A stretch of DNA of 40,525 nt. It comes from Paenibacillus sp. oral taxon 786 str. D14. Its GTDB lineage: Bacteria; Bacillota; Bacilli; Paenibacillales; Paenibacillaceae. This document shows positions 17,905-26,661 of this stretch, piece by piece. Below the pieces are notes generated by a model. It saw only the letters and a list, made by a program, of their open reading frames with translations. It searched no databases and was not told where the DNA came from. The translations under genes and the position numbers were made by a program. The DNA lies in contig NZ_GG695982.1 in the NCBI RefSeq assembly GCF_000159955.1, positions 66,001 to 106,525 on the forward strand, given 5' to 3'. The first letter of the stretch is position 1, and each line of letters starts with the position of its first letter.

Positions 17905-17940
17905 GAGACGGCAGGAGTGATCTTGCCGTCTCTCCTTTAT
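17905..17940. terminator. terminator between mannanase and convergent AraC gene
   Basis: GAGACGGCA (17905-17913) pairs with TGCCGTCTC (17924-17932), followed by a T-rich stretch. Confidence 0.75.
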
Positions 17941-17951
17941 TTGGCGGAGGC

Positions 17952-18788
17952 TTATTGATGGAGGTTCCGGAAGGCCAGCGGCGTTATCCCGAATTCTTTT
18001 TTGAACAAATGATAGTAATGGCTCAAGTTATTGAAGCCCGCCGAGAGTGCAATGTCGGTAATATTGAGACGGGTTGTCACTAACATATGCTTGGCGTAAT
18101 CCAGTCGGAGACGGTTAATATATTCGACTGGCGTAGTATGAAGCAAGGAGCGGAATACCCGGTTGATGTGTCCAGGGCTGCGTTCCGACAGTTCATACAT
18201 TCGCTGGACACCTTCTGAGAAGTTTTCTTTTCTCTGCATTTGTAGCAGCAGAGACTCTAGCCATAAAGGGTAAGCTTTCGTATCGGTTTGTTGATATTTC
18301 CAGAAGTATTGTATCAACAGTTCTACCAGCACCGCCCTCAGCAAGCCGGCAACTTGAAGCTGATCCTGAACGAGATTGATTCGCTCCAATCGGTCGGTTA
18401 ACCGTTCTTTTTCGCCGGTACTAAGCAGCGTCACTGGCGGCAGGACAGAGGACAATAAATTTTCAGGTGTGATGGAACTGCCAAGGAAGGCAAATACCTC
18501 ATGGATGACTTCCCTGGTGTAACACAGGTTAATGAACTCGCAATCATGCTCTTGGAGCTTTTCATAGCAGTGAATATCCTGAGGTCGAATGAAGACCAGC
18601 GTGCCTTCAGTAATAGGAACCGCTTCGCCATTAACGATGTGCAGAGCCTGTCCCTGGGTTACCAGAAAAAGCTCATAAAAATCATGGCAATGAATCGGTG
18701 AGGCATACTCGAGTGAAGGAACGGTAAAAAAGTGAGACTCTGTATCGATTCCGATATGGGATGCAGCGGTATATTTATACACTTCCAT
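17952..18788 (-). CDS. AraC-family transcriptional regulator
   Basis: The ATG at 18788 (MEVYKYT) is preferred because AAAAGGA lies eight bases upstream; the longer frame to 18833 has no ribosome site. The 278-residue protein has an N-terminal cupin sugar-sensing domain (HCHDFYELFLVTQGQALHIVNG with metal-type His residues) and a C-terminal pair of AraC helix-turn-helix motifs (SPGHINRVFRSL and ITDIALSAGFNNLSHYYHLFKKEFG). It is divergent from the GH2/GH130 operon and convergent with the mannanase, so activation of one or both in response to mannosides is the simple inference. Confidence 0.9.
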   Translation of the reverse strand: MEVYKYTAASHIGIDTESHFFTVPSLEYASPIHCHDFYELFLVTQGQALHIVNGEAVPITEGTLVFIRPQDIHCYEKLQEHDCEFINLCYTREVIHEVFAFLGSSITPENLLSSVLPPVTLLSTGEKERLTDRLERINLVQDQLQVAGLLRAVLVELLIQYFWKYQQTDTKAYPLWLESLLLQMQRKENFSEGVQRMYELSERSPGHINRVFRSLLHTTPVEYINRLRLDYAKHMLVTTRLNITDIALSAGFNNLSHYYHLFKKEFGITPLAFRNLHQ

Positions 18789-18828
18789 ATTGGTCATTCC
18801 TTTTCTGTTATAAGTAATGTTAAAATAA

Positions 18829-18899
18829 CACATTAATTATGTGACTACAAGACAAGTAAATCAAAATAATATTTGCTACCTTATTAGTATAACGCGTTA
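18829..18899. promoter_or_regulatory. palindromes in the AraC/GH2 divergent region
   Basis: Two inverted repeats lie between the divergent genes: CACAT-TAATT-ATGTG (18829-18843) on the AraC side and the perfect 10-bp TAACGCGTTA (18890-18899) on the GH2 side. The latter sits where a promoter for GH2 would be, but no good -35 box is seen, consistent with activator dependence. Which protein binds is unknown. Confidence 0.4.
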
Positions 18900-18934
18900 G
18901 AATTGCACAATCAGAATAAGGAGTGAATCGCAGC

Positions 18935-21400
18935 GTGAAAACCTTAGATTTAGGTGGAAGTTGGAGAATGCGGCGGCTGGATGAAGCGGAATGGATACCT
19001 TCGGTCGTGCCGGGCTCCGTCTATAATGATCTGCTAAACGCTGGAAAAATGGAGGATCCGTTCTATCGGGAGAATGACCGGAAGGCGCTTCTATTATCCC
19101 AATATGACTACGAATACGAGAAGCGTTTTTGTATAGATGAGGACTTTCTGAACGAAGATCGAATTCTCCTTCGATGCGAAGGTCTCGATACGCTGGCGGA
19201 AATTAGAATTAATGGACATGAAATCGCCAGAACAGACAATATGCACCGTACTTATGAGTTTGATTTGAAGCATCTCCTAAGCGAGGGAGATAATGTGCTG
19301 GTTATTATTTTTCGTTCGCCACTCAAATACATTCAAGAGAAACATGATGACAACCCGCTTTGGTCGGTGAATGGCAGCCTGGGTTTTGCTTACCTCCGCA
19401 AAGCTCACTATATGTTCGGCTGGGATTGGGGGCCTGTTCTTCCTGATGCGGGGATATGGCGGCCGATTCAACTAATTGCTCTTTCCCATCCCCGGATAGA
19501 TGAAGTTTATGTGGTACAGGATCACCTCGAGGAGGATCGAGTCAACCTGAATATCAGGGTTGGGCTGGAGCGTAAGCCAGATCGCCCGATCACAGCTGTG
19601 CTAGAACTGTTTTATCCCAACGGAGGGATATTGTCCGCTCATCAATTTCAGTTGGTGGAAGCTTCAGGGAATATCCATATTACGATCAACGAGCCACAGC
19701 TCTGGTGGCCTAATGGCTACGGGGATCAGCCGCTCTATCAGCTTGAGGTCAGGATAGCCGAGGATTCGCTGTCGATTGATAAGAAGAGTCTTCGGATCGG
19801 GCTGCGCACGATTACGGTAAATCAACAAGAGGACCCATGGGGAAGATCCTTCGCCTTCTGCGTGAACGGATTGGAGATATTTGCAATGGGCGGGAATTAT
19901 GTGCCTGAGGATAATCTCATTTCAAGAGGATCAAGAGAGAAGACAGAGAGGATAATCAGGGACTGTGTCAGAGCCAATTACAATAGCATCCGGGTATGGG
20001 GAGGCGGTTATTACCCGGAGGATTATTTTTACGATTTGTGTGATGAGTATGGGCTATTAGTGTGGCAGGACCATCTGTTTGCCTGTGCTGTCTATGATTT
20101 TACAGAGGACTTCAGAGTTAACGTCATTGAGGAAGTTACACAGAATATGAAGCGTATTCGTCACCATGCCAGTCTTGGGCTCTGGTGCGGAAATAATGAG
20201 ATAGAATGGGCCTGGGTCGATTGGGATATTGGCCAGTCTCCGAAGTTGAAATCGGACTATATAAAGCAGTTTGAGTATGTACTTCCGGAAATTGCTAAAA
20301 AAGTCGATCCACAGACCTTCTACTGGCTAGCTTCGCCGTCTTCCTTCGGGGGTTTTGATCAGCCGAATAGCCAGGATTACGGAGACATGCACGATTGGAG
20401 CATTTGGCACGGTAGGAAGCCATTCACGGATTTTCGTAGCCGCTTCCCGCGGTTCATGTCGGAATTCGGTTTGCAAGCCTTCCCGTCCTATAAAACGGTT
20501 AAGACGTTTACGCTCCCTGAAGACAGAAATGTGTTCTCAGCGGTGATGGAAAATCACCAAAAGCATGAGGATGGATTGTCTCCTATGTTGCACTATTTAG
20601 CTCAGTATTTCAAAATGCCCAAGGACTTCCAGTCTTTCCTGTACGTATCGCAGCTCATGCAAGCTGAAGGTGTACGGTACGGTGTAGAGCACTGGAGGCG
20701 AAACCGGGGAAGATGCATGGGGGCCATTTATTGGCAGTTGAACGATGCATGGCCCGTAGCTTCCTGGTCAAGTCTGGACTATTTTGGCAGATGGAAGGCA
20801 TTGCACTATGCGGCAAAACGCTTTTATGCTCCGTTGCTGATCTCGGCCCATGAGGACGGAAATAAGGTAAGCCTGCATATCACCAATGAAATGAGGAAGG
20901 ATGTCGCAGGGACGATTACTTGGAGACTGTGTGATCTTACCTCTGCGGTTGTATGCTCCGGTGAGACTGAAGTTATCGTTACGAGCTTGTCTACAGCACT
21001 ATGCGAGAACATTGATCTGAGCCCATGGCTGGACAACGAGGATGAGGTGAGATCCCATTACCTGGAGTATTCCTTGACAGTAGACGGAGAATCGGCTGGA
21101 TGCGGGATCACGGTATTTGCCCCGCCCAAGCACGTTCAACTTGATCCAGCACAATTGTCCGTTAGCATCACAGAGCATGAGCAATTCTTTGAATTCCAGA
21201 TAAGCTCTTCGACCTTTGCTATGTTTGTAGAGCTGGATTTGGAAATAGATGATGTTGTTTTCAGCGATAATTATTTCCACTTAGCTGCTAATCAACCGAA
21301 AAAGATTACAGTTAGCAAGGAGGGAATGCTCAGGTCATTAACTATTCAGGAGATGAAAGAGCAGCTCGTATTGCGAAGCTTGTCTGATAGTTATATATAA
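18935..21400 (+). CDS. beta-mannosidase (GH2)
   Basis: GTG at 18935 is preferred to the in-frame GTG at 18923, which overlaps the AAGGAG ribosome site (18918-18923). The 821-residue cytoplasmic protein has the GH2 order: jelly-roll domain with the GWDWGPVLPDAGIWRP motif typical of beta-mannosidases, an Ig-like domain, and a TIM barrel with acid/base E422 in WCGNNEIEW and nucleophile E510 in FMSEFGLQA. It removes single mannose units from the non-reducing end of manno-oligosaccharides. It is followed within 25 bp by a GH130 gene, so both are co-transcribed. Confidence 0.92.
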   Translation: MKTLDLGGSWRMRRLDEAEWIPSVVPGSVYNDLLNAGKMEDPFYRENDRKALLLSQYDYEYEKRFCIDEDFLNEDRILLRCEGLDTLAEIRINGHEIARTDNMHRTYEFDLKHLLSEGDNVLVIIFRSPLKYIQEKHDDNPLWSVNGSLGFAYLRKAHYMFGWDWGPVLPDAGIWRPIQLIALSHPRIDEVYVVQDHLEEDRVNLNIRVGLERKPDRPITAVLELFYPNGGILSAHQFQLVEASGNIHITINEPQLWWPNGYGDQPLYQLEVRIAEDSLSIDKKSLRIGLRTITVNQQEDPWGRSFAFCVNGLEIFAMGGNYVPEDNLISRGSREKTERIIRDCVRANYNSIRVWGGGYYPEDYFYDLCDEYGLLVWQDHLFACAVYDFTEDFRVNVIEEVTQNMKRIRHHASLGLWCGNNEIEWAWVDWDIGQSPKLKSDYIKQFEYVLPEIAKKVDPQTFYWLASPSSFGGFDQPNSQDYGDMHDWSIWHGRKPFTDFRSRFPRFMSEFGLQAFPSYKTVKTFTLPEDRNVFSAVMENHQKHEDGLSPMLHYLAQYFKMPKDFQSFLYVSQLMQAEGVRYGVEHWRRNRGRCMGAIYWQLNDAWPVASWSSLDYFGRWKALHYAAKRFYAPLLISAHEDGNKVSLHITNEMRKDVAGTITWRLCDLTSAVVCSGETEVIVTSLSTALCENIDLSPWLDNEDEVRSHYLEYSLTVDGESAGCGITVFAPPKHVQLDPAQLSVSITEHEQFFEFQISSSTFAMFVELDLEIDDVVFSDNYFHLAANQPKKITVSKEGMLRSLTIQEMKEQLVLRSLSDSYI

Positions 21401-21425
21401 ACTTAATCATTCAGGAGGACTATCT

Positions 21426-22652
21426 ATGAAACCACAATTCCGTTATTTGAACCACCCCGTATTAACCCCTGTTCCAGGATGTGATTGGGCAGATAAAATG
21501 GTGCTGAACCCTGCTATCGTAAAGGATCCGGCATCGAGTACGATTCATATGCTGTTTCGTGCTACGGGACCTTGGCCGCAAAAGCGCAGAGAAGGCTGCC
21601 ACGATCCTTATCCTATTTTTCTGGGGTATGCTCGAAGTGATGATCAGGGGGAAACCTGGGATGCTGATTTCTCGAGACCGGCGCTGGCTCCGGAGTTGGG
21701 ATATGAAGAGCATGAACTGTACATTACAGATATTCATGGGCGTAAAGTGCGCAATTATGCTAACGGCTGTATTGAAGACCCGCGGATCTTTGAGGTGGAG
21801 AATCAACTGTATGTTACGGTAGCCTGCCGTCCGTTCCCTCCCGGCCCTTATTGGCTTAGCGACCAGGACCCGCCGATAGAGACGCGTTATGAATATATTC
21901 CGGACTGGGTGTTCGAAGAAGGACGGGAGGAAGATCTCTTCGTACAAACAGCCCGTGCTAATGATACCGTGACCGTCTTGTATAAGTTGAACCTGGATGA
22001 GCTGAAGCAGGGAGCATATGAAAAGGCTTTTCAATATATCGGTCCTTTGACAGAGGGTCATGTTAGCGATAATCGGGATGTATTTCTGTTCCCGAACAAG
22101 ATGATGATTGATGGCAAAGAACAATATCTGATGCTTCACAGACCGATGAATGTCCTGCCGTTTGATGAGGGCGAGAAGGTGAAGAAGCCTTCGATCTACC
22201 TGGCTGCGGCGTCTTCCATTGAAGACTTTGCAAGCGAGCGTGCAGCCCATAGACTGCTGGCTTCCCCGCGGTTCGATTGGGAGGAGAATCGTATTGGAGC
22301 GAGCTGGCCTCCGCTAAAATTAGTGAATGGCGAATGGCTTGTGTCCTATCACGGGAAGAAAGATGCCGAATTTGGATATACCCAATCCTTCATGATCGTG
22401 AAGGAACAAGAAGATGATTTTCCTATCGTTATTCATCGCTGTCCGACAAGACTGATGTATGCGGAAAGAGAATGGGAAATGCCCACGGACTATCCAACCC
22501 CTTGTCTGTTCACGACGGGCGGCATTGTTATGGGTGAGGATCTCATCATGTCTTATGGCGCGGCGGACCAAAAGGTAGGGGTCGCTTGGGTTAACCTCGA
22601 TGAACTAGTATCCTATATTCGTACATTTGATGCCGAAGGTAATCAGATTTAA
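21426..22652 (+). CDS. GH130 family mannoside phosphorylase or hydrolase
   Basis: This 408-residue protein starts behind AGGAGG. GH130 features are a first blade with KMVLNPAIVKDP and HMLFRATG, the conserved Asp in GCIEDPRIF (D118), and later RDVFLFPNK and WLVSYHGKKD. It is longer than, and quite different from, the phosphorylase at 10704, so it belongs to another subfamily; beta-1,2- or beta-1,4-mannoside specificity cannot be told by eye. Its place directly after GH2 beta-mannosidase supports a cytoplasmic mannoside role. A truncated paralogue lies at 31963, with about 18 differences in 127 aligned residues. Confidence 0.85.
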   Translation: MKPQFRYLNHPVLTPVPGCDWADKMVLNPAIVKDPASSTIHMLFRATGPWPQKRREGCHDPYPIFLGYARSDDQGETWDADFSRPALAPELGYEEHELYITDIHGRKVRNYANGCIEDPRIFEVENQLYVTVACRPFPPGPYWLSDQDPPIETRYEYIPDWVFEEGREEDLFVQTARANDTVTVLYKLNLDELKQGAYEKAFQYIGPLTEGHVSDNRDVFLFPNKMMIDGKEQYLMLHRPMNVLPFDEGEKVKKPSIYLAAASSIEDFASERAAHRLLASPRFDWEENRIGASWPPLKLVNGEWLVSYHGKKDAEFGYTQSFMIVKEQEDDFPIVIHRCPTRLMYAEREWEMPTDYPTPCLFTTGGIVMGEDLIMSYGAADQKVGVAWVNLDELVSYIRTFDAEGNQI

Positions 22653-22665
22653 GGTTTGAGATGAC

Positions 22666-22715
22666 GCCCAGTACCAGGGAACAGCTGAGTAGCTCCCAGG
22701 GACCTGGGCTTTTTT
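22666..22715 (+). terminator. terminator after the GH2/GH130 operon
   Basis: GCCCAG (22666-22671) pairs with CTGGGC (22704-22709), with further imperfect pairing inside, and is followed by TTTTTT. Confidence 0.7.
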
Positions 22716-22947
22716 GCAAAATGCAACACGATCGTTGTTTTATGCTAAAGATTATTGTTCTGTGTACTATCGGAGTGATGAGGATGTGCTGATATCCCTA
22801 ACTAGCTGTAATGTGACTATAAATATAAGCAATTAAGATGACATTTATTGTTGTTCTGTTATCTATTTAGAAGTCATGAATGCCCTTAAAATGAAGTTGT
22901 TGACATAGTTAATGGTGCACTAATTTACAACAAGGGGGCAAAAAGGA
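22716..22947 (+). promoter_or_regulatory. upstream region of the first importer
   Basis: A perfect -35 hexamer TTGACA lies at 22900-22905, but the -10 is uncertain: TAATTT at a 15-bp spacing or TTTACA at 18 bp. ACGATCGT (22728-22735) is a small perfect palindrome that might be an operator core. Weak -10 boxes fit a promoter needing activation, for example by the downstream two-component system. Confidence 0.4.
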
Positions 22948-23910
22948 TTGCAAGCGGCTACAAAACAAGAGCACGATGCTCGAATTTATAGGAAGCTCAA
23001 AAAGGGTAAGCTTTACGAACTGTCCAAGCAATGGGAACTGCAGGTCATGCTGCTTCCGGCAATCATTCTTATTTTCATTTTCAGCTATTTACCGATGTAT
23101 GGGATTATCATGGCTTTTCAGGATTACAACATTTTTGTGGGGATATGGGAGAGTCCCTGGGCAGGCTTGAAGCATTTTAGAATGTTTTTTGATTCCCCTG
23201 AGTTCACTAACGTAATTCGTAATACAATTCTCATCAGCTTAATGAAGCTATGTATTGGATTTCCAGCACCAATTCTGCTTGCTTTATTCTTGAATGAAGT
23301 AGGAAATATGTGGTTCAAGCGGTTGACCCAGACGATTAGTTATCTGCCGCACTTTATGTCTTGGGTTATCATCTCGGGCTTCGTAGCTTCCATCCTGTCT
23401 GTGGACAGTGGAAGCCTCAATATTTTGCTACAGAAAATAGGGCTGATTGAAGAACCGATCAATTTCCTATCTAGTGCAAAATACTTCTGGGTGATTCTGA
23501 CCAGCGCGAATGTCTGGAAAGAAATCGGATTTTCAAGCATTGTCTATCTGGCTGCGATTGCATCTATAGATCCTCAAATCTACGAAGCTGCTGCAGTGGA
23601 TGGAGCTACCAGATTCAAGAGGATGATTATCATCACCATTCCTAGCATCATGCCCATTGTTATGGTATTTCTCGTACTGGCAATCGGGAATTTACTCAGC
23701 GCAGGCTTTGATGATATTCTGCTCCTCGGTTCTAGCCCGCTGGTGCAGGATGTTGCTCAGGTTCTCGACACGTACGTGTACAAATACGGGATTTTAAGTT
23801 CCCGCTTGTCCTACGCGACGGCCGTGGGTCTCCTGAAATCAGTCATCAGTGTAGGTTTATTGTTCGGGGCCAATAAAATGGCGCGAAAATATGGCGGAGG
23901 CCTATGGTAA
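22948..23910 (+). CDS. ABC sugar importer permease, LplB type
   Basis: The 320-residue permease is started by TTG behind AAGGGGGC. It has a cytoplasmic N-terminus, six likely membrane segments and the EAA loop (YEAAAVDGATRFKRMIIITIP, about residues 213-233) that contacts the ATPase. The LPMYGIIMAFQDYN opening is typical of the LplB/YteP branch of carbohydrate importers. It is the first gene of a permease-permease-binding protein operon directly after the mannoside enzymes, so manno-oligosaccharide import is likely. No ATPase gene is present nearby. Confidence 0.9.
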   Translation: MQAATKQEHDARIYRKLKKGKLYELSKQWELQVMLLPAIILIFIFSYLPMYGIIMAFQDYNIFVGIWESPWAGLKHFRMFFDSPEFTNVIRNTILISLMKLCIGFPAPILLALFLNEVGNMWFKRLTQTISYLPHFMSWVIISGFVASILSVDSGSLNILLQKIGLIEEPINFLSSAKYFWVILTSANVWKEIGFSSIVYLAAIASIDPQIYEAAAVDGATRFKRMIIITIPSIMPIVMVFLVLAIGNLLSAGFDDILLLGSSPLVQDVAQVLDTYVYKYGILSSRLSYATAVGLLKSVISVGLLFGANKMARKYGGGLW

Positions 23911-23929
23911 TCGTAAGGAGGGTATCACA

Positions 23930-24823
23930 TTGAAGCTAGCCAGAAGCGACAAGTGGTTTGTCGGATCCATTTATATTTTTCTTGTCCTACTGTTATTCGT
24001 CACATTTTATCCTTTCTGGAATGCACTGGTAATATCTCTGAATAGCGGATCGGACACGGCTAGAGGCGGAATTACGTTCTGGCCGAGAGATTTCACCTTT
24101 GAAAATTACCTCTTCGTCATGAAGAACGATGCGCTGCTCCAGGGGTTTATGATCTCCGTCCTGCGCGTGATTGCAGGGACAATTCTGGCTCTTATCTTCA
24201 CCGGATTGTTCGCGTATGCCATGTCAAAGAAACACCTGATCGGTCGTAGGGCGGTCATGGTTTACTGTATTATTACTATGGTGTTCAGCGGTGGACTCAT
24301 CCCCTCGTTTATTATTAACCGTAATCTAGGATTGATGGATAATTTTTGGGTTATGGTCATTCCGTCCATAATCAGCGTATGGAATATGATCGTCTTTCGC
24401 ACCTTCTTTGAAGAAATTCCTCCAGAAATGGAGGAGTCGGCAAAACTGGATGGCTGCGGTTACTTCGGTTCTTTCTTCAGAGTCATATTGCCGCTAAGCA
24501 AGCCGGTGTTCGCGACCTTGGGTCTTTTCACGGCAGTGTACCACTGGAATGATTGGTTTACAGCATCTATTTACATTAATACACAGAGCCTAAAGCCGAT
24601 TCAGACTATTCTGCAGCAGGTCCTAAGCTCGACGGTGATGATGGAGACCATGGTAAATTCAAATGCCTCGGCACAGGAGTTCTTACAGCGTACTCGATCC
24701 GTTACGAATAAGTCCATTACCATGACTACGATGATTGTAGCCACCTTGCCAATTGTTTGTGTCTATCCGTTCCTGCAGAAATACTTTGTCAAAGGAGTCA
24801 TGATTGGAGCTGTTAAAGGCTAA
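23930..24823 (+). CDS. ABC sugar importer permease, LplC/YtcP type
   Basis: TTG at 23930 is chosen because AAGGAGG stands seven bases upstream; the ATG at 23891 overlaps the previous gene and has no site. The 297-residue product has six membrane segments, an EAA loop (MEESAKLDGCGYFGSFFRVILP) and the usual family end VKGVMIGAVKG. It pairs with the preceding permease. Confidence 0.9.
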   Translation: MKLARSDKWFVGSIYIFLVLLLFVTFYPFWNALVISLNSGSDTARGGITFWPRDFTFENYLFVMKNDALLQGFMISVLRVIAGTILALIFTGLFAYAMSKKHLIGRRAVMVYCIITMVFSGGLIPSFIINRNLGLMDNFWVMVIPSIISVWNMIVFRTFFEEIPPEMEESAKLDGCGYFGSFFRVILPLSKPVFATLGLFTAVYHWNDWFTASIYINTQSLKPIQTILQQVLSSTVMMETMVNSNASAQEFLQRTRSVTNKSITMTTMIVATLPIVCVYPFLQKYFVKGVMIGAVKG

Positions 24824-24893
24824 ATACCCCACAACCTCAATCCGGTTTCAAAGCACATCTTTAGTATATAATCATTCCATGGGAGGGTTACTC

Positions 24894-26543
24894 TTGAAAA
24901 AATCTAGCAAGTGGATTTCAGTACTGGCATTATCTATCGTAGTGGCGCTTATAGGCTCTGCATGTGCTAGCAACAACGGAAATAATACGTCGGCCAGTAA
25001 GACGAATGAATCTGGCAGCACGAACACTGGTTCAAAGACGTTTACTCTGGGGCAGGATGAACTAACGTATACCTTTTACGGGAATTACGACTGGTTTACG
25101 CCGCCTGGAGAATGGGGGAAAGATAGAACCAGCAAGTGGATTCTAGACAATAAAAAAGTGACTATGAATGTCGTGACATCTGACGGAGCCGCAGCACAAA
25201 AATTAAATACGATGATTGCATCGAGTAGCTTACCGGATGTGATCTGGACGGACAAATTCGGGACGGATTACGAACGTTTACGGGCAGCCGATCAACTGGT
25301 TCCTTTGGATGATTATCTGGACAAGTATCCTAACCTGAAAAGATTAATTGGTGAAGAAACGCTGAATATGCTGCGGGCACCGGACGGTAAAATATATCAA
25401 ATTCCGAACTGGTATTCCAATAAGCCGTTGGGAAATGCAGGCTGGATGATTAACAACAAAATATATAAAGAGCTTGGCTCTCCAACTCTGGAGACTTTTG
25501 ATGATCTTTATAATTATCTGAAGCTAGTTAAGGAAAATTATCCGGATGTAACTCCATTAGACCTGAACAAGGGGGCAGAGGGAAACATCTTCATGTACTC
25601 TGGTTTTGCCGAGGGTCGGCTACCTACGTATGTTGAACAGCGCGCCTATATCGAAGACAACACTTTTAAATCTATTTATAAAGATCCAGTATACATTGAG
25701 ACAGTGAAGTACATCAATAAACTGGTTAATGAAAAGCTGATCTCCCAAGACTTGCTTACCCAAAAGGAAGACCAGATAAAAGAGAAATTGAATACGGGAA
25801 GAATTGCAGTGCTAGTCGCATATGACGTTACAGAGCCTTCGAACAGTGCTGAGTTAGAATGGAAAAAAACTGACCCCGAGGCGGATTATGAAGTGATCTG
25901 GCCTATCCATAAGGCAGGGTTAGATAAGACCAAGATTATTAACAATCCATATAGCACCCTGGGCTGGAACGCTTCACTTATTACTCGGAATGCCAAAGAT
26001 CCTGAAGCCATTTTTGCCTTCTATGATTGGATGGCTGGAGAAGAGGGACAGAACGTACTTTGCTTCGGGCCTCCGGGATGGCTGTGGGACGAAGTGGATG
26101 AAGAAAACTCGCCGATCCCGAACGAGAACTGGGCTGCAACTTCGGATCAGGAAAAGACCGATGCTAAGCTGTTTGATTGGAACTATGTAGGGAACACTTC
26201 TCATGTTGATGGCTCCAAGGCAAAAATTGAAATGACACTGCCGAAAGAAAAGCAGAATCAGACCGCCGTTGCCCAGATGAATGTGACCTGGAAGACAACA
26301 CAAGATACGACAGAGCTTAATGGGATTACACCTCCTTCTGATTCCACCGAAGGCATCATCGCACAACGTGTTGGCGATATTTATAATGAAACCTTCGGCA
26401 AGATTCTATTTGCTTCCAGTGAGGCAGAGATCGACAAGCTGCTGGAATCTGGTTATGAGCAATCTATGAAGGTCGGGCATCAGAAGCTGATGGATTACTT
26501 ACAGAAGAACTGGGAAGAAAACAAGAAAAAGCTTGGGAAGTAG
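24894..26543 (+). CDS. solute-binding lipoprotein of the importer (LplA/YtcQ type)
   Basis: TTG at 24894 follows GGGAGGG by six bases and gives a clean lipoprotein signal peptide with the modified Cys at position 24 (IGSAC). An upstream ATG at 24804 would overlap the permease gene and add 30 non-signal residues. The 549-residue mature-type fold matches the large extracellular binding proteins of the Lpl group (DVIWTDKFGTDYERL, GWNASLITRNAKDPEAIFAF). It should capture mannosides at the membrane for the two permeases; ligand identity is inferred from the locus. Confidence 0.9.
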   Translation: MKKSSKWISVLALSIVVALIGSACASNNGNNTSASKTNESGSTNTGSKTFTLGQDELTYTFYGNYDWFTPPGEWGKDRTSKWILDNKKVTMNVVTSDGAAAQKLNTMIASSSLPDVIWTDKFGTDYERLRAADQLVPLDDYLDKYPNLKRLIGEETLNMLRAPDGKIYQIPNWYSNKPLGNAGWMINNKIYKELGSPTLETFDDLYNYLKLVKENYPDVTPLDLNKGAEGNIFMYSGFAEGRLPTYVEQRAYIEDNTFKSIYKDPVYIETVKYINKLVNEKLISQDLLTQKEDQIKEKLNTGRIAVLVAYDVTEPSNSAELEWKKTDPEADYEVIWPIHKAGLDKTKIINNPYSTLGWNASLITRNAKDPEAIFAFYDWMAGEEGQNVLCFGPPGWLWDEVDEENSPIPNENWAATSDQEKTDAKLFDWNYVGNTSHVDGSKAKIEMTLPKEKQNQTAVAQMNVTWKTTQDTTELNGITPPSDSTEGIIAQRVGDIYNETFGKILFASSEAEIDKLLESGYEQSMKVGHQKLMDYLQKNWEENKKKLGK

Positions 26544-26555
26544 CTGCAAGAATAG

Positions 26556-26589
26556 AGAGGTCCCGCTCTTGCCGGGGCCTTTCTTTTTC
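26556..26589 (+). terminator. terminator after the importer operon
   Basis: AGGTCCCG (26558-26565) pairs with CGGGGCCT (26573-26580) with one G-T pair, followed by a T-rich run. Confidence 0.8.
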
Positions 26590-26611
26590 ATACCTGACCT
26601 CAAAAATGGGA

Positions 26612-26620
26612 TGCTATAAT
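26612..26620 (+). promoter_or_regulatory. extended -10 promoter of the two-component genes
   Basis: TGCTATAAT is an extended -10 element with the consensus TATAAT (26615-26620). No good -35 is spaced correctly, which extended -10 promoters do not need. It lies 42 bp before the response-regulator start. Confidence 0.6.
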
Positions 26621-26661
26621 GACAAGAACCGTAGCAAACAGAGCTGACTGAGGTGACAAAA

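Noticed and set aside
21462..22250. 262-codon minus-strand ORF opposite the GH130 gene
   Set aside because: It lies wholly inside a convincing GH130 gene, has no recognisable motif and no ribosome site.
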